Of a DNA stretch of 46,667 nt, positions 1 through 8,769 are shown piece by piece. Source of the DNA: Acetobacter senegalensis (GTDB taxonomy: Bacteria > Pseudomonadota > Alphaproteobacteria > Acetobacterales > Acetobacteraceae). Below the pieces are notes generated by a model. It saw only the letters and a program-made list of their open reading frames with translations, was not told where the DNA came from and did not search any database. A program made the translations under genes and the position numbers. The stretch's first letter is position 1. Every line of letters begins with the position of its first letter. The DNA lies in the NCBI RefSeq assembly GCF_001580995.1, contig NZ_LHZU01000119.1:1-46667 (forward strand). The letters are read 5' to 3'.

Positions 1-41
1 AAGCCAAAGCCAAAGCCAAAGCCAAAGCCAAAGCCAAAGCC
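1..41. repeat. AAGCCA hexanucleotide tandem repeat
   Basis: Six perfect copies of AAGCCA (equivalently CCAAAG) followed by a partial copy. The array touches the window edge, so its full length is unknown. A close relative, CCAAAA, is repeated at 10350. Short period-6 arrays like this change length by slippage. Confidence 0.9.
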
Positions 42-78
42 CATCGCGCCATTTACGGCCTGTTACGCTCACGGCCTG

Positions 79-363
79 TCACAGAGCAGCCGCCTCCTGC
101 ACTGTCGCAACATCATCGCGCTCAATTTCTTCCGCCAGAGCTTCCAGCATGATGCAACTTTCCTTCACGGCCAGCGGCAGGGTGCCATAGGTCAGCCGCT
201 GTATGATGGGCGTAATAGAACCAGCCGTTTTCCGCAAAAGGTCGCTTATGGCTTCAAGGTCACGGCAATCTTGCTCCGCCTGATCAAGCCTGAACGCCGC
301 ACTGCCGGGCAGGGGCATGTGGCGTAAATCATCCTGTAACGGACGCATCTTACTCGTCGGCAT
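79..363 (-). CDS. Hypothetical protein, 94 aa
   Basis: A leftward frame beginning MPTSKMRPLQ and ending EAAAL. The frame is open further upstream to 432, but the ATG at 363 has a GAG-type ribosome site and removes a low-complexity leader. The product is mostly helical in appearance and rich in Leu, Ala and Glu, with no signal peptide or membrane segment. I recognise no family. The gene sits between a hexamer repeat and an AT-rich stretch, so context gives no function. Confidence 0.45.
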   Translation of the reverse strand: MPTSKMRPLQDDLRHMPLPGSAAFRLDQAEQDCRDLEAISDLLRKTAGSITPIIQRLTYGTLPLAVKESCIMLEALAEEIERDDVATVQEAAAL

Positions 364-432
364 TATCAGTCTCGCGTTGCGGCACAAAGGGGGAGGCGCT
401 TCCCCTGTAACGCTGACCACGCCAGCACACAC

Positions 433-982
433 GCATCAGAACAGCCCGGCTTAATCTGCCAAGGAAGGAACCACCGCACACGCTGATCCTCATGTGCGGA
501 ATGGCTGATCTGTGTTCTGTTATTCTCGCGCAGTTTCTTTTTCTCTTCTTTCCTAATGCTACTGTGATCTCTGTAATAACAGACCTTCATACAACGCGTA
601 TGACGCATCATGCTCTTATAATGAAGAAAAAACATCATCTTTCTAGCGGGTCAAAAAAAATACAACCCGGAGAAGGCCAGATATCATACGAATTTCGACG
701 ACAAATTAATGGAGAAAATAAAACAATATTAAAAATATTCTAAATTTTACATCATCATAAATCATACTTATGAATATATACACAATAATTACTGTAATAA
801 TTCTGTAACACACATTGCTTTGCTTGATGGCTCTTTATACAGTCCGGCTCAGATACACCACGGATGACGGTTAAGACTGAACATTCCTTCTGCCACGCGT
901 TGACAGTTATGAGCCTGCACGCGGGCCGGGGGATCAGTCCCCATCCTTGGGTCGAACCGTAAGACATAAAGGATGAAAAGAC
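433..982. other. AT-rich intergenic stretch
   Basis: No convincing gene. From about 530 to 840 the DNA is clearly richer in A and T than the rest of the window, which may mark foreign or regulatory DNA. A small perfect hairpin, GGGGA-TCAG-TCCCC, lies at 929-942. A TTGACA hexamer lies at 900-905, but no good -10 box follows at normal spacing. Confidence 0.5.
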
Positions 983-1162
983 ATGAGCGGAAAAAACAAA
1001 AAAGCGATCTGTCTCGCCCTGCTCACACTCGCCCTGGCCCCCGCCCTTTCCGGCTGTGCAAACGGAGATATGACCGGCGCAGACGGAAAACTTTCTCTGA
1101 ACAAGATTGTCTCAAACATCGCGCCAGATGAAGGCACTATTCCAGATCGTGCCCTGTTCTGA
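983..1162 (+). CDS. Small predicted lipoprotein, 59 aa
   Basis: A 59-residue protein with a basic N-terminus (SGKNKK), a hydrophobic stretch at residues 9-22 and a lipobox ending LSGC, so Cys25 would be the lipidated residue. The mature part is only about 35 residues (CANGDMTGADGKLSLNKIV and onward). An AAGGA ribosome site stands just upstream of the ATG at 983. Membrane attachment follows from the known signal peptidase II rule; the function is unknown. It stands alone downstream of an AT-rich region. Confidence 0.7.
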   Translation: MSGKNKKAICLALLTLALAPALSGCANGDMTGADGKLSLNKIVSNIAPDEGTIPDRALF

Positions 1163-1568
1163 TTGCACGGTGCTGTTTGAAAAATCAGCAGGAAAGGGCA
1201 GGAAGATATATGCGCGGCAGAAAAACGGCTTTGACGGCGCAATACGCAGCCAACGGGGGTAACTCCGCGCAAAGGGCCATCAAAAACTACCTGATCAACT
1301 TGACAGATTTTTCAAACAGCTTCCCATTAATTCCCTAAAAAACGCGGAAGGAGACCGATCTTTCTGACACGTGGCGAACGCCCCAGCCCTCTGCCCCTGC
1401 CGGGTTCCCGGGGCAGACACATAGGGACAAAGCAGGCACTTTCCTGAGAAAGCAGGATAGAAAGTGCTCCAGATTCCTTTATTTGAAGAGAGACCGCAGG
1501 CCACATAGCGTTTCCTGAGGATGTGCGATACGATGCGCTTCCAATATAAAAACAGGAAAGAGCAGCCC
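1163..1568. other. Intergenic region, nothing clear
   Basis: Between the lipoprotein and the LysE-type exporter. The open frames here look like chance frames. A TTGACA hexamer at about 1300 could belong to a promoter, but the best -10 match (CATTAAT) is too far away for normal spacing. Confidence 0.35.
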
Positions 1569-2294
1569 ATGTCCTGGCATGTGTGGTGGGTGTTTAGCGG
1601 TATCGTCTTTTTTCTTTGCGCCGTTCCGGGGCCTAACATGCTGCATGTGCTCAACCGTAGCGCACAGGTCGGGATCAAACGGTGCACCATGACCATGGCT
1701 GGCTGCCTGAGCGCATTGGTGGTGGTGCTCAGCCTCTCCGCCGCCGGGTTAGGGGCCGCACTGGCCGCAGCCCCCCGTTTGTTTGGTGTGCTGCGTGTGG
1801 CTGGCGCGCTTTATCTGATCTATCTGGGCATCAAGGCGTGGCGCGGGGCAGGGGCCGTGCCGGAAGCAGCATCCCCCTCCATGCAAGATGGCAACGGGGT
1901 GGCAGACAATACGGGTGTCTCTCTGGTGCCGGGCGAGCATGGCACCCATAGCGGCGCAGAAACACTCTCTGCCGCCATGGCCAACCCTCATCTGTCCCTG
2001 CGTGTTCTGTGGCGTGATGGGTTTTTTGTGGGGCTTAGCAATCCCAAACTGTTACTGTTCGCAACAGCATTTTTCCCACAGTTCATTTCCCCGCATGAGG
2101 CTCGGGTGCCACAGTTTCTGGTGCTCATCCTGACCTTTCTCGCGTTGGAACTGTTCTGGTACAGCCTCTACGCTTTTGGCGGAACCAGCCTCTCCCGCAT
2201 GTTGCAACGGCCTGATCTGCGGAAACTGTTTGATCGCGTCACAGGCGTTGTGTTCATGGGGTTCGGCGGCGTTCTGCTGCGTGGTCGGCTGTGA
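1569..2294 (+). CDS. LysE/RhtB-family amino-acid exporter
   Basis: About 241 residues of a polytopic inner-membrane protein. The N-terminal helix is followed by the family signature PGPNMLHV, and a hydrophobic pair of helices ends in YLIYLGIKAWRG. The second half carries FFVGLSNPKLLLFATAFFPQFI, which is typical of LysE/RhtB carriers exporting amino acids or related metabolites. The hydrophilic loop in the middle (about residues 98-145) is longer than usual and rich in Gly, Ser and Ala. The ATG at 1569 is chosen because AGGAAAGAG lies just upstream. The frame is open from 1521. The substrate cannot be told from the sequence. Confidence 0.88.
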   Translation: MSWHVWWVFSGIVFFLCAVPGPNMLHVLNRSAQVGIKRCTMTMAGCLSALVVVLSLSAAGLGAALAAAPRLFGVLRVAGALYLIYLGIKAWRGAGAVPEAASPSMQDGNGVADNTGVSLVPGEHGTHSGAETLSAAMANPHLSLRVLWRDGFFVGLSNPKLLLFATAFFPQFISPHEARVPQFLVLILTFLALELFWYSLYAFGGTSLSRMLQRPDLRKLFDRVTGVVFMGFGGVLLRGRL

Positions 2295-2303
2295 CATCCC
2301 GTT

Positions 2304-2327
2304 CTGCCCACCGTGAAGGGTGGGCAG
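2304..2327. terminator. Hairpin between convergent genes
   Basis: CTGCCCACC pairs perfectly with GGTGGGCAG around a six-base loop. It lies between the stop of the LysE-type gene (2294) and the stop of the leftward Hint gene (2334). There is no clear T-run, so it may act as a weak bidirectional terminator or a 3'-end stabiliser. Confidence 0.55.
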
Positions 2328-2333
2328 GCAGGC

Positions 2334-4073
2334 TCAGGCGCAGCGGGCAGCCTCGCCATGTTCGGCCCTGTCCACCAGATACGGGCCTGCCGCAACAGTT
2401 TCCAGTATCAGAAGTGTCAGGCCATTCCGCGCGGAACCGTTTTCCGCAAGCTCGGGCAACGGTAAGTCCGCATTCCCGCCGGTCCAGCGCATCTGCTCGT
2501 TTTCCAGACCATGCCAGCCAGACAGATCACTGACTGTCAGATGCTCCCGCACACTGTGCCGGTTTTGCCCGTTCAGCAGCGTAATCTCGCCAATCAGCAC
2601 ACCCAACTGGCGACGATCATCCACAAACGGCCCGATCACATCTGCCGGACGGCTGGTGCGGGAGAGGATACGCACAGCGTGCGTGCCCGGCGGCAGCAGA
2701 AAAACCGAACGCCCGTTCTGCGCGCGCAGGGAGCGCACAACGGTGCCTGTGTTGGTCAGCAGGTGCAGGTCAGCATCATGCACCACAGCAGGAGCATCCG
2801 CCGAAGTCAGACCGGCCCGCGCGGCAAGAGCGTGGAAAAGCGGCTCCACCCAGGCGCGTGAGACCTCCAGCGGCGCAGCCGCATGCTCAGCCCAGTTCAG
2901 GGTGCGGCTACCAAGGCGCGCGACGATGCCTTCCTGCTGAAAGCTCATGCGGTTGCCCGTGTCCAGATAGCTTTCCGTCAACATGCCATCCGCCAGAATG
3001 ACCGAGTGTTCATCCGTCTCGATATGATAGTAATCGTAAGAAAGGATGCTCCGGTCATAAAAAATGGAGGTGCCATTTACCAGCATCCGCACCGGCACAA
3101 ACCGGCCGTCAAAAAACAGGCAATGGTCGGGCGTGATCAGCATGTCCTTGTAAGGCACGCCCTCTGCAATGGCATCCTGCTTCACCCTTACCGGGTATCC
3201 GGCTTCATCATCCGGCAGATGCGCCCGCACGGTGGCGCGCTTGCACCCCGCCCAGACCACCGGGCGCCCCACGGCTTCCCCGTTGATGTAAGCCACAACC
3301 TCATCCCCCACACGGATGTCTTCAACCGCCACATCACCCGTCGGGGTCCGGATCATGCTGCCCGCCAGAAAGCAGACCACAGTGGTGTTGGCGCTATCGG
3401 TTGTGACCGTGAAGTCGCTTGGGGTGAGATTGCCCGCCAGCGTTACGGAACTGGAGATCACAAAAGTCTTGTTGCCCCAAGCCGGAATGGTTCCGGTAAG
3501 AGAATACGTCCCGTCTCCGTTAGCGGTCATGCTCAGCGTCACGGCGGTAGAGCCGGTTCCGGCAATAACAATCTTGTCGTAGGTGCTCAGATTCTGAATG
3601 GAGGGAATCTGGTTCGCTGTGCCACCGTTGAAATCAATGGTCAGCGTGTTGCCCAGAACGGCCCCTGTCGCATCCGTGTTCTGCTTGAAGATAACGGTAG
3701 AAGCGATCTCCGATCCGTTAGAACTCTTCAGCGAAGCCCCGTTTTCCAGGGTGATGGTGCCTGTTCCCTTGGCTCCGCCACCAAAAGTGGCAGAAACGCC
3801 ATTCAGTGTCAGATTACTGCCGGAAGCAAAGGAGGCAGAGCCAAAGCTAAGGCTGCTGCCACTGTCCGCACTATTGAATGTGGCGTCGCCGTTAACAGTC
3901 AACGTGCCTGATGAAGAATAGGATGCAGGCAGATCAACAACGGCATCGTTATTGACTGTGATCCCTTCCCATGTGGTCGGAACGCCAGAATTGCCGCCAC
4001 CGAGATCTGTCCAGTTTTCGCTATTTGACCAGCTTTTGTTGACTGTAGTGCTTGTGCCAATCCAGATTGCCAT
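2334..4073 (-). CDS. Hint-domain protein with beta-rich N-terminus
   Basis: About 579 residues. The N-terminal 230 residues are Ser/Thr/Gly-rich and repetitive (NGDATFNSADSGSS, LTLNGVSATFGG), like beta-helical adhesin regions. From Cys234 a Hint (hedgehog/intein) domain begins (CFLAGSMIRTPTGDVAVEDI), with the later block ITPDHCLFFDGRFVPVRML, as in Hint_2 proteins common in acetic acid bacteria. The last 180 residues are a variable tail. Such proteins are thought to be surface-exposed and possibly self-processing, but the reaction is unproven. The ATG at 4073 (MAIWIGTS) is preferred because family members start near WIG and an AGGAAAG lies upstream. The frame is open to 4181. Confidence 0.85.
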   Translation of the reverse strand: MAIWIGTSTTVNKSWSNSENWTDLGGGNSGVPTTWEGITVNNDAVVDLPASYSSSGTLTVNGDATFNSADSGSSLSFGSASFASGSNLTLNGVSATFGGGAKGTGTITLENGASLKSSNGSEIASTVIFKQNTDATGAVLGNTLTIDFNGGTANQIPSIQNLSTYDKIVIAGTGSTAVTLSMTANGDGTYSLTGTIPAWGNKTFVISSSVTLAGNLTPSDFTVTTDSANTTVVCFLAGSMIRTPTGDVAVEDIRVGDEVVAYINGEAVGRPVVWAGCKRATVRAHLPDDEAGYPVRVKQDAIAEGVPYKDMLITPDHCLFFDGRFVPVRMLVNGTSIFYDRSILSYDYYHIETDEHSVILADGMLTESYLDTGNRMSFQQEGIVARLGSRTLNWAEHAAAPLEVSRAWVEPLFHALAARAGLTSADAPAVVHDADLHLLTNTGTVVRSLRAQNGRSVFLLPPGTHAVRILSRTSRPADVIGPFVDDRRQLGVLIGEITLLNGQNRHSVREHLTVSDLSGWHGLENEQMRWTGGNADLPLPELAENGSARNGLTLLILETVAAGPYLVDRAEHGEAARCA

Positions 4074-4428
4074 ACGCGTCAATACTTTCCTAACAAACAG
4101 TTCGTGCATCACCAATATCAAATAAACGTGAGAAACAGGAGTAATTTGGTCCTTAAATATATTTAATTTTTCCAAACGCAAAAAAGTCGCATTTGCGCGG
4201 CAGGCTTTATCGTCCCCGAAAAGGAAAGAATGCTTCTGTCATCAGGAAGAAATGCTGCCGCTGTTTCGCACCACGCACTGTTTCGGGTGAAAGGCCACCC
4301 GGAAAAATCAGAAACCGCTCCCCTGAAGCGGCTGTTTTAAGGCCACTCCGTTCCTCCTGCCTGCGGTGGTCAGGGCGCTGAAAGGGCGGGCTGCTGCGGC
4401 GGCAAAACCATCATAAAATTGAAATACG

Positions 4429-4437
4429 CCCCCCCCC
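4429..4437. repeat. Run of nine C before the M16 gene
   Basis: Nine consecutive C bases about 40 bases before the start codon of the M16 peptidase, in the gap between divergent genes (4074-4477). Such runs are prone to slippage and can alter promoter or leader length. No promoter is clearly visible around it. Confidence 0.6.
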
Positions 4438-4477
4438 TCCCGCCAGTGTTACAGACGCTGAAGCCGGGGAGGGGATA

Positions 4478-7180
4478 ATGCGCTGGATCAAAACACTTAA
4501 GATCGGGCTGTTTCTGGCCGCAACAGGCTTTGCAAGCCCCGCCCTGGCGGAAGACGGTGTGGTGCAGGCAACCCTTCCCAACGGATTACGTGTGGTGATT
4601 GTGCGCGATGCACTGGCCCCTATGGTGGCCACGCGGCTGGTCTATCTGGCAGGCTCCACAGCCGCCTCAGCCGATTTCCCCGGCACGGCGCACGCGCTGG
4701 AACACATGATGTTCCGTGGTACGTCCACCCTTAACAATGATCAGTTAAGCCGTATTTTTCAGGCCACCGGCAGCCGTGCCAACGTCTTCACCGCTTACGA
4801 GCAGACGCAATATGTGTTTGATATCGCCCCGGTTGATCTCGGCGTCATGCTGCATATCGAGGCCGACCGGATGCAGAACCTCTCGCTTGATCCAGCCCAA
4901 TGGGCGCGCGAACGCGGGGCTATTGAGCAGGAAGTCTCGCGCGATCGCTCCAGCTCCGTGATGCGGGCAAGGGAGCAGTTTGACGAAGCCTTGTTTGAGG
5001 GCACTCCTTTTGCGTGGAGCGCCCTTGGCACACGCCAGTCTTTTGATGCCACAACACCAGAACGCCTGCGCCAGTTCTATCAGGCATGGTATGCGCCCAA
5101 TAACGCCATCCTGTTTGTTGTGGGGGATGTTCAGCCCAAAGCCACGCTGAAACTGGTGCAGCAGGCTTTCGGCACAATACCCTCCCGCCCCCTTCCGGCG
5201 CGCCCGACAGTTCCCCTCACACAGCCCACCGCCCGCACGCTCACCGCCCCCACGGATGCCGCGGTCGGGCGAATCACCATCGGGTGGCGCGTGCCCGGCC
5301 TGCATCAGTCTGATGCCCCCGCACTGGCCATTCTGGCAGATGCCATCTCAAACAGCCGCAGCAAGCTCGGTGTGCTGGGGCTGGATGGCAAAAGTCTCGG
5401 AACATCATTCTTTTACGCCGGAACAGCCAATAACGCCGCTCTTACAGCCTCCATTTCTTTCCCCCGTGGGCAGGATCCTGCCTCTTATCAGGCGAATCTG
5501 AACGCAGTTCTTGCTGAGTACCGCGCCCACGGTATTCCGGCTGATCTGGTGGAGGCCGCCAAGCGGGCGCGCCTTAAAGGGGCCGAGTTTGAACGCAACA
5601 GCATTGCCGGCCTGACCCACGCCTGGACCATGGCCGTGGCGGAATGGGGCGTCAGCAGCCCGGAGGCCCTTACAAAAGCCTATGCGTCCGTCACGCCAGA
5701 ACAGGTAAACGCGCTTGCGGTTCGCTATCTGGACCCAGATCACGCCATTACCCAGATCTCGCTCCCGCAGGGCAACATTCCTCCCACGCAGGATAAAGGG
5801 TTCGGCGGTGCGGAATCGTTTGGGGATAAACCAGTGGGCGCGGTTCCGCTGCCAGACTGGGCGCAATCCGTGCTGACTATGCCACCCGCGCCGCAATGGC
5901 CTCTGCCGCGCTCCGTTTCCACCCTGCCAAACGGGCTGCGGCTGATCGTCCGACCTTACCACGCGTCCCATACCATTCAGGTCTTCGGGATGGTCCGCAT
6001 CAACTCGGCGCTGGAAGAACCCGCTGGCAAGGATGGTGTTGCCTCCCTCACGTCTCAACTTCTGCTCTACGGCACCCCTGAGCATGATCGGCTGAGTATT
6101 GTAAAACGATCAGATGATATCGGCAGTTCGCTCTGGATTGGTTCTAGGTTCGGGGCCGCGGCCCAGACGCAGGATTTTCCCGCCACTCTGGCCCTGCTTG
6201 CAGACACCCAACTGAATCCCGCTTTCCGTGAGGCCGATCTTGCCACAGTGCGGGAGAAACTGGCGGTTGCCCGGCAAGGCCTGTTGCAAACCCCGAACCA
6301 CATGTTCCAGCGCGCAGCACTTGAACGCCTGCTGCCACCCAATGATCCGCAATTACGGCAGGCAACACCCCAGACCATCCGCAGCGTGAACCGGGATGAT
6401 GTCACGGCATTTTTCCAGAAAGCCTACCGGCCTGATATGACGGTTATTGAAGTGATTGGGGATATCGAACCCGATGCTGCAAAAGCGGCGGTCATGGCCG
6501 CGTTCGGAAACTGGCATGCAAGCGGCCCCAAGCCGGATGTGGTTTTTTCCCCGCTTCCCGATATCCCGACTGTCTCCCTCCAGATGGAGGGAGAAGGCCG
6601 CACACAGGATATGGTTGAATTCCTCCAGCCGGTTGGGCTCCGGCTGGGGCAGCCGGACACAATGGTGTTTTCTCTGGGGAACCAGATCCTGAGCCTCGGT
6701 TTTCCCTCCCGCTTCTATCAGGCGCTGCGGGTTAAGACCGGATATGTCTATGGCGTGCGCAGTGCGACCTCCGTGGATGAAACCCGAGGCACCTTTCAGG
6801 TCTCGTTCGGGGCCGATCCCGCCAAGGTGCCGCTGGCAGAAACCCTGACGCGGTCTTTGCTGAAGGATATGCAGACAACCCCCGTCAGCACCGCAGAACT
6901 GGCGCGGGTCAAAGGGGGCTATCTTCGCACCCAGCCTTTCGGAACAGCTTCACTCAACAGCATTGCCAGTCGCGATCTTTTCCTCATCAGCCACGATCTG
7001 CCTCTTGATCAACCCAATCGTGACATCTCAACCGTGGCCGCCGCCACGCCGGAACAGATCCGCGCCGTGTTTGAGCGGGAGGTTCACCCAGATGCCCTCT
7101 CCACCTTCATTTATGGGCCCAGGCCGCCCGAACCAGCACCCGCTATAGCCGCCGGGCAAACCACACCACACGGCCAATGA
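4478..7180 (+). CDS. M16-family zinc peptidase, two-domain, periplasmic
   Basis: A 900-residue protein with a cleavable signal peptide (residues 1-24, ending ALA). The inverted zinc motif HALEH is at residues 72-76, with the family context GTAHALEHMMFRGT, and a second Glu-rich block follows about 75 residues later (ERGAIEQEVSRD). The N-terminal half resembles an active M16 core. The second half (from about residue 480, STLPNGLRLIVRPY) repeats the fold without HxxEH, as in PqqL/YmxG-type proteins. It probably degrades peptides in the periplasm. The start has a GGGGAGGGG site. Its 3' end overlaps the leftward repressor by 38 bases. Confidence 0.93.
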   Translation: MRWIKTLKIGLFLAATGFASPALAEDGVVQATLPNGLRVVIVRDALAPMVATRLVYLAGSTAASADFPGTAHALEHMMFRGTSTLNNDQLSRIFQATGSRANVFTAYEQTQYVFDIAPVDLGVMLHIEADRMQNLSLDPAQWARERGAIEQEVSRDRSSSVMRAREQFDEALFEGTPFAWSALGTRQSFDATTPERLRQFYQAWYAPNNAILFVVGDVQPKATLKLVQQAFGTIPSRPLPARPTVPLTQPTARTLTAPTDAAVGRITIGWRVPGLHQSDAPALAILADAISNSRSKLGVLGLDGKSLGTSFFYAGTANNAALTASISFPRGQDPASYQANLNAVLAEYRAHGIPADLVEAAKRARLKGAEFERNSIAGLTHAWTMAVAEWGVSSPEALTKAYASVTPEQVNALAVRYLDPDHAITQISLPQGNIPPTQDKGFGGAESFGDKPVGAVPLPDWAQSVLTMPPAPQWPLPRSVSTLPNGLRLIVRPYHASHTIQVFGMVRINSALEEPAGKDGVASLTSQLLLYGTPEHDRLSIVKRSDDIGSSLWIGSRFGAAAQTQDFPATLALLADTQLNPAFREADLATVREKLAVARQGLLQTPNHMFQRAALERLLPPNDPQLRQATPQTIRSVNRDDVTAFFQKAYRPDMTVIEVIGDIEPDAAKAAVMAAFGNWHASGPKPDVVFSPLPDIPTVSLQMEGEGRTQDMVEFLQPVGLRLGQPDTMVFSLGNQILSLGFPSRFYQALRVKTGYVYGVRSATSVDETRGTFQVSFGADPAKVPLAETLTRSLLKDMQTTPVSTAELARVKGGYLRTQPFGTASLNSIASRDLFLISHDLPLDQPNRDISTVAAATPEQIRAVFEREVHPDALSTFIYGPRPPEPAPAIAAGQTTPHGQ

Positions 7181-7856
7181 TCTGCACCATCTCGGCCGGA
7201 ACTTCATAAGGAGAAAAGCGCGGATTTTCAGATTTAATGCGGATCATGGGTTCGGTGGCCTCATGGGCCCGCTCCACCCATTTGCACACCACGCCATCGC
7301 CATCAAACAGCACAAAAATGCCGGGCTCTATAATGGACACCTTGCGGGTATCCACCAGCACCATGTCTCCATTCTTGAGCATCGGCTCCATGGACTGGCC
7401 TTCAACTTCTATCACCCGCAAATCCGCCGGGTGGGCGCGCAGGGTGCCGCGCACAAACTCTTCCTCAAAAAACTTGGGGCGCCCCAGAAGCTGATCTTCC
7501 ACATACCCGCCGCCACCCATGCCCGCACGCAGTGAAATGAACGGCACCGCCACATAACCGGGCGGGTTCAGTTCCACACACACGCTGGGCATATCCGATG
7601 GCGGGGTATAACGGGCGGGCTTATCCTGTTCGGCCACCCCGCGCGCATGGGCAGGAAACAGCAGGTCCCGCGCCGTGCAGCCCAGAATGGCCGCAATCCG
7701 CTCAAGCTTCTCGCCCCCCGGATTGCGGGATTTCCCCTTCAGAATATCGCGCACGTAGGTATCGCCCACGCCAGCATTGCGGGCCAGAGCCTTCTGGGTC
7801 AGGCCCAGCAGCGCCATGCGCCGTTCAAGTTCATCAGCAACAGGGGAGCGTATCAT
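7143..7856 (-). CDS. XRE-HTH/S24 repressor, LexA-like
   Basis: 237 residues from the ATG at 7856. An N-terminal helix-turn-helix spans residues 8-45 (LGLTQKALARNAGVGDTYVR). The C-terminal S24 domain has GQSMEP with Ser155 and VVCKWV with Lys192. The 37-residue spacing equals the catalytic Ser-Lys spacing of LexA. An Ala111-Gly112 pair is a candidate autocleavage site. This is the layout of a CI-type phage repressor that RecA can inactivate. A promoter and an operator-like palindrome lie directly upstream, suggesting autoregulation. No strong Shine-Dalgarno is visible before 7856, and the frame is open to 7940, so the start is not certain. It marks the left edge of the phage genes. Confidence 0.88.
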   Translation of the reverse strand: MIRSPVADELERRMALLGLTQKALARNAGVGDTYVRDILKGKSRNPGGEKLERIAAILGCTARDLLFPAHARGVAEQDKPARYTPPSDMPSVCVELNPPGYVAVPFISLRAGMGGGGYVEDQLLGRPKFFEEEFVRGTLRAHPADLRVIEVEGQSMEPMLKNGDMVLVDTRKVSIIEPGIFVLFDGDGVVCKWVERAHEATEPMIRIKSENPRFSPYEVPAEMVQIIGRVVWFARRL

Positions 7857-7897
7857 AGGGGGAGGTATCCCATAAGAACGAAGCAAGATCAAAAAGG

Positions 7898-7926
7898 GAT
7901 ATATCACACCATTTCTGCTTGACCAA
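7898..7926 (-). promoter_or_regulatory. Putative promoter of the S24 repressor
   Basis: On the minus strand TTGGTC (7921-7926) and TATATC (7898-7903) are separated by 17 bases, fitting a sigma-70 promoter that would start about 35 bases before the repressor ATG. The -35 box overlaps the palindrome at 7920-7939. Confidence 0.55.
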
Positions 7927-7939
7927 GAGGGACTGGTCA
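7920..7939. promoter_or_regulatory. Candidate operator, TGACCA-N8-TGGTCA
   Basis: A perfect inverted repeat with six-base arms and an eight-base spacer in the divergent gap between repressor and early genes. Its position over the repressor -35 box suggests repressor binding. A further TGACCA half-site occurs shortly downstream at about 7986. Confidence 0.55.
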
Positions 7940-8193
7940 CACTAGCGTTCCCCTTAAGCCTCCCACCTCAAGGCCGGGGGCTCCTGACCAGCTTTCATAA
8001 CGGAAAAGCCTCCATGCCTGTTCTTCAGCCTGTGCGTGAAACACCTCTCTATCATATTGATATGTCTTCCATAAATCCGCGTTCTGCTTCAGTGTCATCA
8101 CGACCAATGGCGCAACCGCGCGGCACTGCTTCGTCCACGCACGGCCTCCCCCGTCAACAGGCATCGGCAGCCTCTTCCACCACGGAGGATATG

Positions 8194-8769
8194 ATGCGTC
8201 ACACCCGCTCTCTCATGCCGTCAAGTGGGTGTGATTTATCCCTCTCCGAATCGCCTCATCCCACCGCTGCGGCAGATGTCGCGTGTCAGGCCGCAGCCCG
8301 TCCGGGCACCAGCGTCACCCTGCTTGAGCAAATGGTCGCCCTGCGGCGCGCCGGGCGTTCCCTGCGTCAGATCGGCCGCCACACAGGCCGCTGCATGGAA
8401 AGCGTGCGTCAGGCGCTCATGCGGTACGAACACGCCCGCCTTGCCTCCGCCCCCTCTGCAACAGATGAGGACGAATGGAACGAACCCCTGCGGGATGCCG
8501 AACCCCTTCCTCCCGGCCACCCCATCGCCCTGCGTGGCCTGTGGCGTGGGCTGGAACACTGGCAAACAGATGAACCGCCCCCCACAAACGCCAGCCCCGC
8601 ATCCGGCCACCAGACCGCCATGCGCCACAGAAAGACGCACCACACAGATGCGTGTCCGGGCAATGAGAGCCTGACCCCAACCGGTCACAGCGTGTCCAGA
8701 TGCCCCAACGCCATGCTTCACAACACGCGTGCGCATAACGGCACTTTTCCTGAAAAGGCACAGGCATGA
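8194..8769 (+). CDS. Helix-turn-helix phage early protein
   Basis: About 191 residues from the ATG at 8194, which has GGAGG five bases upstream. The frame is open from 8014, but the extra leader is Ser-rich and lacks a good ribosome site. Residues 42-75 (LLEQMVALRRAGRSLRQIGR and following) look like a helix-turn-helix with the pattern seen in sigma-like or GcrA-type DNA-binding proteins. The C-terminal third is disordered and rich in His, Pro and Thr. It is the first rightward gene after the operator, so a regulator of early phage expression is likely by position. Its TGA overlaps the next ATG (ATGA). Confidence 0.65.
   Translation: MRHTRSLMPSSGCDLSLSESPHPTAAADVACQAAARPGTSVTLLEQMVALRRAGRSLRQIGRHTGRCMESVRQALMRYEHARLASAPSATDEDEWNEPLRDAEPLPPGHPIALRGLWRGLEHWQTDEPPPTNASPASGHQTAMRHRKTHHTDACPGNESLTPTGHSVSRCPNAMLHNTRAHNGTFPEKAQA

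Noticed and set aside
1-41. CRISPR array
   Set aside because: Period six with no spacers; it is a simple tandem repeat.
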